22,964 nt of DNA from Willaertia magna (lineage: Eukaryota > Heterolobosea > Eutetramitea > Acrasida > Naegleriidae): positions 1-22,964 of the forward strand of contig CADWAF010004067.1 of the NCBI GenBank assembly GCA_902984215.1, read 5' to 3'. Below the pieces are notes generated by a model that did no database searches, was not told the DNA's origin, and worked only from the letters and a program-made list of their open reading frames with translations. Below, piece after piece: positions 10,679 to 19,698 of this stretch (the first letter of the stretch is position 1; each line of letters begins with the position of its first letter). The position numbers and the translations under genes are program-made.

Positions 10679-10824
10679 GTACTAAATTGTAAATATACTA
10701 CAAAAATGTAATGATAAATAAATTATTTTATTTAAGGTAAGTATATTGTATAAGTATTTAAATTGACGCCTAACCATTTAACAATATATTGTTGTCAACT
10801 TTGATCAAAGTATGTTGCAAAAAA

Positions 10825-12590
10825 ATGTTTTCGTTGGATTTTGAAAAGTGGATTAAGTTTATTTTAACTGTTTGTTACATGACACCCGTTTTATTACGAG
10901 CACTTTATTACTGGTTGAAAGAATGTTGTGAGGTTTTTATCTTTCCTAACTTTATGAACAAAGCACACACAATTGGCATCAAGAAGAATCCTTTCTTTAG
11001 AGATAACTTTGCTCCTGTCCATGATGAATTAACAGTCAATCACCTTACTTGTATTCATGGAGAAATACCAAAAGATATTAATGGAATGTACATTAGAAAT
11101 GGTCCAAACCCTCAGTTCTCTCCACTTTTTAAATTACATTGGTAAGTTTACAATCATAACATGATATTTTACAATCAAATTTTCAAACAAATAGGTTTGA
11201 AGGAGATGGTCATTTACACGCTATTAAATTTGACAATGGTAAAGCCTCCTATTTAAATAGATATGTTCAAACCCCAAAATTTAAACAAGAAAAAGAAGAA
11301 GGTAGATCATTAAGTTTAAGTGCTCTATCTGGAGGGGCAACCAATCCAATCCTACAATTTTTACAACATTACCTTTACGATAGATTATACACTGGATTAA
11401 AAGAAAGAATATCAACTGGAGTAGCTAATACAAATATTATAATGCATGGAAAAAGATGTTTAGCATTAGAAGAAGGTCACTTACCAATTCAAATTGAATT
11501 ACCTACATTAAAAACAATTGGTGAATTTTCAATGAATGGAAAATATCATTTTAACATGACAGCTCATCCAAAAATAGATCCAATTACAAAAGATTTAGTA
11601 TTTTTTGGTTACAATTTAACATTCCAAAATCCAGTAGTTAGATATGGTGTTGTCAATGAAGAAAATGGCGATTTAATTCATTATTTTGAGTTAAAAGAAT
11701 TACCTTATGTCACAATGATTCATGATTTTGAAATTACAGAAAATTATACAATTATTGGTTTCTTCCCTTTAATTTTAGATTTAGATTCAATTTTACAAAA
11801 TAAGAGTCCTTTGACCTTTGACAGTAGTAAGAAATCATATTTTGCGATATTTCCTAGATTTTACAATGAAAATGGTTCAACTACATTTACAAAAGACAAC
11901 AAGGAAATATCAAATAAGATTTACTGGTTCGAAGCAGATCCTTGTTACGTTTTCCATTATATCCATGCAAAAGAAGAACAAGATGGAAAGGTCATTAAGT
12001 TAACATGTTGTAGATTAGATAAATTTGATATGGAAATGAATCCATTTAATTCAACAAAAGAGAATTCATCTAAACCTTATGTTTATACATTTAATTTAGA
12101 AACAAATCAGATAACTGAAGAGTTTTTAAAGTGCAAAGAAGTTAGTAAGGAAGGACATGTAATGAATGGAGAATTGACAACTTTACCATTAGGTGATTTT
12201 CCTGTAATTTTAAATGATTTTGTTGGTCAACCAAATAATAGATATTTTTATTATAGTGAAAGTTCAGAAGAATGTGTTTTTTTTATGAATAATATTATTA
12301 AGGTGGATCTGCAAGAATTAACTTTTACAAAATTAAATGTAAGAGGAAATATTGGAGAAATATCCGTAATCAAAAAGGAAAATTGGAATGTCACAGATAA
12401 TCAAGATGACGTTTATATTGTTAGTTTTGTTTATCATTCAGAACAAGATATTTCTACTTTTTGTATTTTTGATGGAAAAACAATGAAAGAAGAACCAATT
12501 TGTCAAATAGAACTACCTAGAAGAGTGCCTTATGGATTTCATGGCAATTTCCTTCCCTTAGGAACCTCTGACTTACTTGTTTTTGATTAA
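10825..12590 (+). CDS. Carotenoid cleavage oxygenase family protein (RPE65/BCO/CCD-like)
   Basis: Two exons, join(10825..11141, 11195..12590), give 570 residues. The 53-nt intron (11142-11194) splits the Trp codon of HW-FEGDGHLHA. The family is a seven-bladed propeller with a non-haem Fe(II) that cleaves double bonds of carotenoids, apocarotenoids or stilbenes. All four iron-binding histidines can be placed: about His230 (TAHPKIDP), His282 (MIHDFEIT), His360 (VFHYIHAKEE) and His555 (YGFHGNF). An IRNGPNP motif lies near the N-terminus. Residues about 8-31 are hydrophobic and may anchor it to a membrane. The start is the first in-frame ATG; the frame upstream reaches only a TTG. The substrate is unknown, and no carotenoid-synthesis gene is nearby. 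The family is confident and the product class is not. Confidence 0.9.
11142..11194 (+). other. 53-nt intron in the carotenoid oxygenase gene
   Basis: It starts GTAAGTTTAC and ends CAAACAAATAG. The retained form stops at once. Removal restores the W-FEGDG motif of the family. Confidence 0.9.
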
Positions 12591-12636
12591 GTAAACGAGG
12601 GCTATACTGTAGTTTTTATTTACTAAATCGTTAGAG

Positions 12637-14058
12637 TTAATTCTTAATTTCTCGGGATACGACAACCTTGCCCAATTTTACAAGAAGCTCACGATAAAGA
12701 GAGTTGAAAGCCAAAATATCACCCTTATTTCTTCTAACCTCAACCACAGAGAAACCACCACTTGTTTCTTCTATAGTAATAGAAAATGTGATAGCATTTT
12801 GGTGCAACGTGACAACACCTCTAATTTCTTCTCCCTTAATACTAGGTTTTGCTTTAACTTCTTCAAGCCTTTTACATATTTCAGTTTGTACTTGATCCTT
12901 ATTTCCTTTAGCCATAAATCTTGTTTGTCTTCTGAATTTAACTTGTTCTTCTGAACCTTTTGAAATTAAAGGATTCATTGAACCAGCCATTAGAATAGAT
13001 GCCAAATCGAAAGCATTTAGAGTACCAGCCTTAGGAGTAGTTGGTTGACTTGATGTTCCACTAGATACACTTTGTACTTCTTCTGTTGTCATCTTAACAG
13101 ATTGATCAATTTCTTTATCTGTTAATTTAATTTGTGAATTAGATTGTTCTCGTTTAAATCCAACATTAAACCATTTATGATTAATTATTTGATCTATTGA
13201 AATTCTTTTGTTTGGGTCAACTACTAACATTTTAGAAATTAAATCTTTTTGATCTGCAGTAAAATGTGAAGGATATGAAAACTTTCCAGCTTCAATCTTT
13301 GAAAATAATCCTTTCATTGTTTGATCCTCAAATGGTAAATAACCTGCTAACATAACATATAGAATAACACCTACAGACCATACATCTGCCTTTTTACCGT
13401 CATACCCTTGTTCTTTTAAAACTTCAGGAGCTAATAAAGAGTTAAATAATTAAATAATAATTATTGATTCTTACCAACATAATTAGGTGTACCACAGGTA
13501 GTCATTAACATCTTGGTTTTACCACTTCCATCACTTCCGGATAATGCACTAAGACCGAAATCACTAATCTTTAAAACATCATTTTCATCTAACAGTAAAT
13601 TTTCAGGCTTTAAATCTCTATGTGCAATTCCTTGAGAATGACAATATTCGATACCTGAAATTAATTGTTGGAAATATTTTCTTGCAGTGTTTTCATCGAA
13701 ACGCTTTGCCTCAACTATTCCGTAGATAATAAATATTATTGATAAAGATTTGTAAATAAAACGTACCGATTCTATCGAACAATTCACCTCCGGTAATTAA
13801 TTCTAAAACAATATAAATACGTTTTGAACTTTGAAGTACTTCTCTCAATTGAACTACATGTTTATGTTTAAGAATTTTCATAATTGCAATTTCTCTTTTT
13901 AATTGGGCTTCCATATTTTCTTTTTGTACCATCTTTCTATCTACAATTTTAATAGCCCAATGGGAATTATCAATGGTATCAACAGCCAATTTAACTTTAC
14001 TAAATGTACCGCTACCTAAGGTTCTTCCTAACTGATATTTTTCAATTCTCTTTGGCAT
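12637..14058 (-). CDS. CIPK-like Ser/Thr kinase with NAF and PPI/KA1-like regulatory domain
   Basis: Three exons, complement(12637..13430, 13475..13714, 13767..14058), give 441 residues, the usual CIPK length. Introns are 52 nt (13715-13766, GTACGT) and 44 nt (13431-13474, GTAAGA). The kinase domain has the glycine loop [12 protein letters not shown], the ATP Lys37 (WAIKI), HRDLKPEN with Asp131, DFG at 149-151, and [12 protein letters not shown] in the activation segment. The C-terminal half carries NAF at residues 316-318 ([18 protein letters not shown]). An [10 protein letters not shown] segment follows, and then a KA1/PPI-like domain ending in [22 protein letters not shown]. In plants NAF binds calcineurin B-like calcium sensors and relieves autoinhibition, and PPI binds PP2C phosphatases. 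No CBL gene is in this window. The alternative, a plain SNF1/CAMKL kinase, is less likely because of the NAF motif. The gene model is very sound. Confidence 0.9.
13431..13766 (-). other. Two introns of the CIPK-like gene (13715-13766 and 13431-13474)
   Basis: The first intron (GTACGTTTTA...GGAATAG, 52 nt) joins FDRI to VEAKRFDE. The second (GTAAGAATCA...TTTATTAG, 44 nt) joins CGTPNYV to APEVLKE, inside a motif that nearly all kinases keep intact. The span listed includes the 240-nt exon between them. Confidence 0.9.
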
Positions 14059-14306
14059 TGTTACTGTATATTTTTTTTAAAGAAATGTGTACCAGTATAC
14101 CACCTATTTTTTTGAATAAGTTTTTTGGATGAGGAGAAGAAAGAAGACAAGTTTTTGGAGTTGTTGGAAAAAGGATGACAAAATGAAACAATTCAACATT
14201 CTTGCATGTTGTTATTTAAGTTTAGTGTTTACAAAAACTTTGGAAAGCATTACTTTCCTAAACTTAATAAATATTGTAATCTATTTGATTTGTAAGTGTA
14301 GTTTAA

Positions 14307-16041
14307 TCACAAAATTTCACCACCCTTTATTTGCCCCATTACAATACCAACAACAGCAGAGAAAAGGACAACGACAGGTGGGTAAAAGTCAAAGAACCAA
14401 ACTATTACTAAGCATAGTATCGAATTAGCACTAAGGTAAGGACTTTCACCTTGTTACAAAGTATTTAATTTTAAAAATCACAGAGGCCTACTTACCAACA
14501 TTATTCATCCAGAACTGTAAAATAGTTGTGATAACATAGCCTACACAAACCGCATTAACACCAATGATTGCCTTCTTAATAAACTTTAAATTTCTAATAA
14601 TGCTCCACAAAGGGAGACACCCAATCATAGTTAGATAACCAGGTAAATAAAAAGATACATCAGTTATGGAATAGTTTTTAAATTAACCATAAATGAATAT
14701 TTTTTTATATGCAATTTTGTAAATGATAGATAAGAGGTATTGGTTAATGGTATTAGTGGTATTAGTGTTGCCAGTAGTATTTGACGATATTATAGCTCCG
14801 TAGAACGCAGCTAAATTATATCTAACTCCTGGCAAAGCAGTTGACAAACTTAAACCATTGATAAATTGTTGATTGTTAATCCATTTTCTTTCATCTACCA
14901 TTTCATCTCTCAGCATGGGCACTCCTTAGTTAAAGGTTTGTTAGTTTATGACATAATCTAAACCACCAAATATAAAAGTCCCCATTCTATAGAAAAATTC
15001 ATTCACTCGTAAAAACTCAATCCATGTTCCTCTAGGAATGAATTCTGTGACAAGGGTTGGAATTGTTAAACAGACAAATATAACTACAAAAAGAACCAAA
15101 TATACAGACCCAATCCAAGGAGACAGCTTAAGAGTAGGTTTAGGTTCTTCTTCTTTTAAAGGATCCCCCTCAAAACTGCTTGCATCCTCTTCTTCTGTGC
15201 TTGTAACTGGCTGTCTAATGTTTTTAATCACCAGTTTACAAAGTTTAATTTTATCTCTCCAACTTAACTGTCCTTTTTGGAAAAACTCAGCCATGTAAAT
15301 GTTTATTCTAATTTCAAAAAATTCTTTAAGTTCGAAATAGACCCAAGTACAGACTCCACCAAGCACAATCAAAACGGGGAGGAACCACATTGGCTTGTAT
15401 AACAACGTTGAAAATGAAATTAGTCCTACTATTAAATAAACAAACGCATCATCTTTGTGTAACTGGCTAGCTAGTCTAAATGCGCTGCTAGCGGCAAAAG
15501 CAATACCACTACATGCCAATCCAAACTGTGCGTTCTTTAACCACAATGGAGAATCTTCCTTTATGTTTACATTACTCATAACTAAACCAGCAATTAAGCT
15601 CAATACAAAACCTGGACCATTGAATATAATGTTTGCCAAAAAGGCACTTACAAAACCGTACTTTTGTAAAGACATTCCAAAGGCTATTTGCGACAGTGTT
15701 GGTCCTGGCAGCAAAGTAGCAAGTACATATAATTCCATGAATTGTTGATCTGTTAGCCACTTCCATTTATCACAACATTCTTTTTGAAGAAGAACTCCTA
15801 TTCCCCCTATAAAACAAGTACTCCCAATGATTGAAAATTTCAAGAAAGTGTCCTTCAACATCTTGAACCAAGAAAATTTTTCTACAACTGTCTCCTCTCT
15901 AAGATTTTCTTCAATAGTGACATCTCCATGTACCGATGTAATATAATTTAATTCCACTTCACTTAATTGGGTGGGATATTCCTCAGGTTCAACTTCTATA
16001 TCTTGCTTCATTTTTTCTATCTTGCTTATTCCCTTAGGCAT
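14307..16041 (-). CDS. Chromate transporter (CHR) family protein, interrupted: possible pseudogene or noncanonical splicing
   Basis: Exon 1 (about 14964-16041) encodes an N-terminal cytosolic tail and the first CHR half, with WLTDQQFMELYVLATLLPGP (PGP at residues 112-114) and several membrane segments. The second half follows: PMLRDEMVDERKWINNQQF, LSTALPG, NLAAFYGAI, then FYLPGYLTM, LPLW and IGVNAVCVGY. A clean 46-nt intron (14450-14495) leads to the last exon (14307-14449), ending GIVMGQIKGGEIL. CHR proteins are proton-linked anion (chromate/sulfate) transporters. There are two oddities. The first junction needs a weak donor (GTTTAG or GTGGTT) and an acceptor at 14925. A TAA at 14683-14685 interrupts an otherwise continuous frame, within a low-complexity insert. 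Sequence on both sides is well preserved, so either decay is recent or an unusual intron is present. The family is confident and the functional state is uncertain. Confidence 0.65.
14450..14495 (-). other. 46-nt intron near the 3' end of the CHR gene
   Basis: It starts GTAAGTAGGC and ends GTAACAAG. It joins MNNVG to ESPYLSANS in frame, leading to the last hydrophobic segment of the CHR fold. Confidence 0.8.
14605..14795 (-). other. AG-free stretch with in-frame stop in the CHR gene
   Basis: The minus strand has no AG dinucleotide between 14795 and 14605, so no standard 3' splice site exists to remove the TAA at 14683-14685. The stretch has a (A)CTAATACC-type short repeat. It encodes an Asn/Thr then Lys/Ile-rich insert about 30 codons longer than the gap between these CHR blocks normally is. 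Confidence 0.7.
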
Positions 16042-16500
16042 TTCATTTCAATTTATGAGAAAAGGGCCCTCATCTAAGGGATATCTACAGTAATTTTAAA
16101 CAATTATTTTTATCCTTTGTTTAAAATTGTTTTTTAAATACAACTACATACTAAGGTTTATACATTACACTAAAAAAAATTTTTACCATCCACCAAAAAT
16201 TTTTCACACAATCATCATATACATCCATATTCTTATATCATTATTTTATCCTCAACAAATACTTTAACTCAATTAATAAAACATTAATTTAATAAGTCAT
16301 TAATTACAAATAATAAAGAATAACTGAAAATACAAATAAGAAAAAAAAAAGGTTTGAATGTATTTTGAATGAATAAAAAAAAATTTTAATAAATTTCTTC
16401 ATTATTAAATTATCTATTATTAAAGACCAAATAAAGAAAAAAAAATAGTTCAATAGATATGAATATAAAAAAATTTTATTAAAAATACAAAAAATACACA
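16042..16500. other. AT-rich intergenic stretch, possible further relic exon on the minus strand
   Basis: No intact gene is present. On the minus strand an intron-like 3' end (TTCAAACC, a T run, ...GTATTTTCAG) lies near 16321-16357. It is followed by a frame with interspersed TAA/TGA/TAG codons. There is a short direct repeat of (A)AAATTTTT around 16168-16205. Evidence for coding ancestry is weaker here than in the neighbouring relic. Confidence 0.3.
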
Positions 16501-16503
16501 ATA

Positions 16504-17820
16504 TTAATTAAATTTATACTTTTTTAAAAAGTATTCTAGTGCAATATCTTTAAATGTTTTAAATTTATAAATTTTAATTTTTTTTTTCAATATCTTTTAC
16601 ATAATCTGTTAAATTATTTAGGTCAATTGGAAATAGATATTTAATAGAAATATTAATATCATAATAATCTTATTCAATAAAAATTTAATCATCTCATTCA
16701 AAATTAATAATTATACCATTCTAGTTAAATTTCTTTCTAAATATAGTAAAAAAAACAGTTTGAATGATTAAATATAAAAAATAAACTTACTTTAGTACTC
16801 TTAATATATTTAAAATATTTTGAGTACCTAAAATAATAAAATATTTATTATTATTATTATTAAATAAAATTAATAATTCTATTTCAGTTTTTAATAATTT
16901 ATATTCTTTATAAATATCTATAAAATTATTAACATATAACAAATCTTTTGTTTTTTGTAAAAATAAAAAATTATTGTAAACAAAAAAATATTAATTAAAA
17001 TCTAATATCAATATTTGATCATTCGGAATATAATTAATATATATATTTACACCATTAATATGACACATAGAATGGTGATCATATTTATAAATTATAAGAA
17101 CTACCTTAGATACTAAAAAGAAAATAAAAACAGTTTGAATATTTGTAATATAAAAAATTTAAAATAACATACCTTTATATAAATAAACCTTTAAAGCTTC
17201 ACAATTGTTTCTTTTATTATTAGATTTAGTCAATTCTAAGTGTATAATCTTTTTTGTTTTACTTAATGGATCATAGTTAATATGAAAAGTATCAATTATT
17301 CTAACCATAATTTCATTAGTTTCTACATAATATTTTATTTAGTAAATTTTTACTTTAAAATTATTTCTTCTATAATGAAATAAATATAATTTAAATTCAT
17401 AAGGATCACTTTTAAAATTATATAGTCTTGCAATATTATTAGTATAATATAACTCATTTAATTCAGTTTTATTTAAAAATCTTTTATATTAAAATGCCTA
17501 TAAAATAAATTCAGTTATATCAAATAAATTTTTATAAAAAGTTTTTATAATTTGTAATTTTTTGTAAGTGACTTTTTTTGTAAAGTTTTTAAAAACTAGA
17601 TAACAACTTTTACAAAAAAACATCCTAAACTATACCATTGTTTCCCTTTAGGTAATTCTAATTTATTTAATCTTATACAGCTATTATAAAATAAACATTT
17701 AAAGTCTTTTAACACATGAACTGATTGTCTAACTTTAGTTGACTGAGTTGTTGTTTAGGTTTTCTTTGTATTATTTCTTTACTTTTTCTTTATTTTCTTT
17801 GTTTTATTTACTTTTGGCAT
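16504..17820 (-). pseudogene. Relic multi-exon gene of unknown function, with scattered stops
   Basis: An ATG-like start at 17820 opens a frame that can be followed through four or five exons. Exon junctions are 17613/17498 (donor GTAAAA, acceptor TTTTATAG), 17172/17113 (60 nt, GTATGT...TTTTTAG) and 16790/16737 (54 nt, GTAAGT...ATTTAG), and phases agree at every junction. From 17497 to 16724 about 208 codons contain only three stops (TAA at 17489, 17339 and 16991), far fewer than chance in such AT-rich DNA. The last exon adds TAG (16721-16723), a TGA and two TAA. A T10 run at 16578-16587 marks a frameshift that, if undone, leads to a natural stop at 16504. Two more TAA near 17780 and 17756 may lie in a further intron ending CAACTCAG. 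The product would be Lys/Ile/Asn/Tyr-rich, and I do not recognise it. A gene with a different genetic code is the alternative. Confidence 0.55.
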
Positions 17821-18383
17821 TGTTTTTTTGTTATGTTTTTTATTGTTATTTACTAAGTTGTTTATATAGTGTTGTCTAAATAAGGAAAAAAAAACAGTTC
17901 GGTCCCTGTATTATTAATTTAGAAATAATTACTATATTTAGATGTAAAACTATGTAGATTATTATTATTATTTCTAAAAAAAATAATCCTTTTATGCTGC
18001 AAAAAAAATAAAAATTTAATAAATAATTCAACAACAGTAACAATATATAAAGTATAAATTTATTAATATAAATAATACAAATACAAATTTTTAAATACAA
18101 AGTCTAAATACAAATAAGGAAAGTCTAACTGCTAATTGCTTGACGTTGATAATATCCCTGTAAGCACCATTAATTTTTAAAATTTTCTGGGCTACGCAAA
18201 TTAATTTCTTGACTTCCAGGTGTTTGGCAGTGAGCCAAATAAAAAATTAGGATGTGAATTTATTATTTGAACTCACAACAGAAAGTCTCCACAGTAAGTC
18301 AAGATAGTTGTTGTTTGATGTTAAGTTGGATGTGTTTTGACTTTGTGTTGTAGTGCGCCAAATAAAAAATATAGAAACAATTT
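17821..18383. other. AT-rich intergenic region between the relic gene and the exchanger gene
   Basis: No gene is seen. The left part is very A/T-rich and contains an inverted repeat (TTTAGAAATAAT at 17918-17929 with its complement at 17967-17978) and a repeated GTCTAAATA...AGGAAA motif. The right part from about 18120 has a more balanced base composition, includes the GCCAAA repeats described separately, and probably holds the exchanger promoter. Confidence 0.5.
18230..18370 (+). repeat. 18-bp direct repeat GTG(A/C)GCCAAATAAAAAAT, two copies
   Basis: The copies are 18230-18247 and 18353-18370, 123 bp apart, with one mismatch. The second ends 13 bp before the exchanger ATG and contains GCGCCAAA, which matches the E2F/DP core. 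The first forms part of an inverted repeat, TTTGGC-AGTGA-GCCAAA (18223-18239). They may be promoter elements. Confidence 0.6.
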
Positions 18384-19541
18384 ATGCTGGATTTAGTTCT
18401 TTTCTTCATTTATTTTGGATTGTTAATAGTGGGTGCATGGGCTGTTTCTGAAGGAGCCGAAACACTAGGTGAAAAGTATGATGCCAGTATCGTTGGAGGA
18501 TTGTTAATCGCAAGTCTAAACACTGCTCCAGAAACAATATTCTTCATAATTTCTTTAAATCAAAGTCAACCTACTTTTGCAGTTGGTGCAATTTCTGGTT
18601 CTGTTATTATTGAATGTACAATTGCGGTAGGATTATGTATAGTTGTTGGTTTTTATGCATCTCTAAAGAAGGAATCACAAGAGATACCGAAAATTTATTT
18701 CTTTCCACAAGTTTTAAAACAAGCTAAATTTCTTTTTTATAGTTTGGTCTTTATTATTTCAATATTACTTTTAGGATTTAATTTGATTGTTGGATTATTT
18801 GCCATAATTTCTTATATCGTCTTTGTTTTTTATACTTTATTTAATAAGGAATTACAAACTAATCCAAAAGAAAGTGCCTCAGAAGTGGATACAGGGTTGA
18901 CTATTTCAGAAAATGAAAATTTAGATTCAGACTCTGATGATGAAAATGAATCTGCAGCTAAGGCTGTTATTTATTTAATAATAGGAGGTACGTAAAGTTA
19001 ACCTTTTTAACAACTAACATAATTTAAGGTGCTTTATTATATTTCGTATCTGATCCTTTTATACATAAGGTTAATTGGTTAGCTACAATATTCCAAATTA
19101 ACAATTTTATTTTAGCTTTCTTTTTAGCACCGATTGCCTCAGAAGCTCCAGAAATCTTAGAAGCAATTACTTTATCAAGAAAAGGTAAAGTAAAAAACAT
19201 TAACATTGCATTTAGTAATTTGGTTGGAGGAACTTTGGTTAAAACTACATTATTGATTGGTATCTTGTGTTGTTATGGATATGTTTATAATTTTGAATGG
19301 ATTTCACCTGCTTTTACTGTCAGTATGATTTTTGTTTTAATTTGTGCTGGTGCAGTTGGTGTTTTAGGTTTTATGGTAAGTAATTAAGATTATTTAACTA
19401 TTAATAATTTAATATCAAAAGAAAAATCATACCATTGTTTCAGGTTACGTATTAATAGGATTATTCTTTGTTTGTTCTTTTACGCAGATAATTATTTCTG
19501 TAACATATGGCTCAAATGCAATTTTAACAGATGACATTTAA
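18384..19541 (+). CDS. CaCA-superfamily cation (Na+ or H+/Ca2+) exchanger-like membrane protein
   Basis: Three exons, join(18384..18987, 19029..19375, 19422..19541), give 356 residues. The introns are 41 nt (18988-19028, GTACGT) and 46 nt (19376-19421, GTAAGT...TCAAAAG). It has two alpha-repeats: residues about 38-80 (GGLLIASLNTAPETIFFI, then a GAISGS block) and about 232-270 (APIASEAPEILEAI, then SNLVGG). The two halves are joined by an acidic loop at about 169-195 (DSDSDDENES). About ten membrane segments are visible. The family swaps Ca2+ or other cations against Na+ or H+. The alpha-repeat acidic residues (E50, E240, E243) are present. The third exon uses the acceptor at 19421; the downstream TTTCAG at 19441 would give a stop after three residues. 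The exact ion and membrane are unknown. Confidence 0.85.
18988..19421 (+). other. Two introns of the exchanger gene (18988-19028 and 19376-19421)
   Basis: The first intron has CTAAC before its AAG acceptor and joins LIIG to GALLYFV. For the second, only the AAAAG acceptor at 19421 leads into a frame with a further membrane segment (SGYVLIGLFFVCSF). The listed span includes the exon between. Confidence 0.75.
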
Positions 19542-19698
19542 TTATCAACACTATTTTGTAAAATTAATTGTAAACCACGGTGGTGCGCTCATACTTTACA
19601 GAAACGAAGTTCACCATTATGCAATTTGTAAAACGCCAACCTCCAAATACCTTTTTTTTCATGCATGAAAATTCTACAAAGAAAATAAACAAAAAAAT

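Noticed and set aside
10789..10824. Earlier start of the carotenoid oxygenase
   Set aside because: It begins at TTG. The first ATG in frame is at 10825, and the upstream residues match nothing in the family.
16504..17820. Whole window uses a TAA/TAG = Gln code
   Set aside because: The clear genes (SF3B4, GRP94, aminotransferase, kinase) all end normally at TAA where their families end, and have no internal TAA or TAG.
17895..17912. tRNA T-arm-like CAGTTCGGTCCCTG
   Set aside because: No acceptor stem, D-arm or anticodon arm can be placed around it.
17918..17978. Inverted repeat as a structured RNA or transposon end
   Set aside because: The arms are only 12 bp of A/T-rich sequence with a 37-nt loop, expected by chance here; no transposase or target-site duplication is seen.
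17876..18100. 74-residue Ile/Leu/Tyr-rich minus frame
   Set aside because: Low-complexity AT-rich sequence with no domain and no splice continuity to the relic gene.
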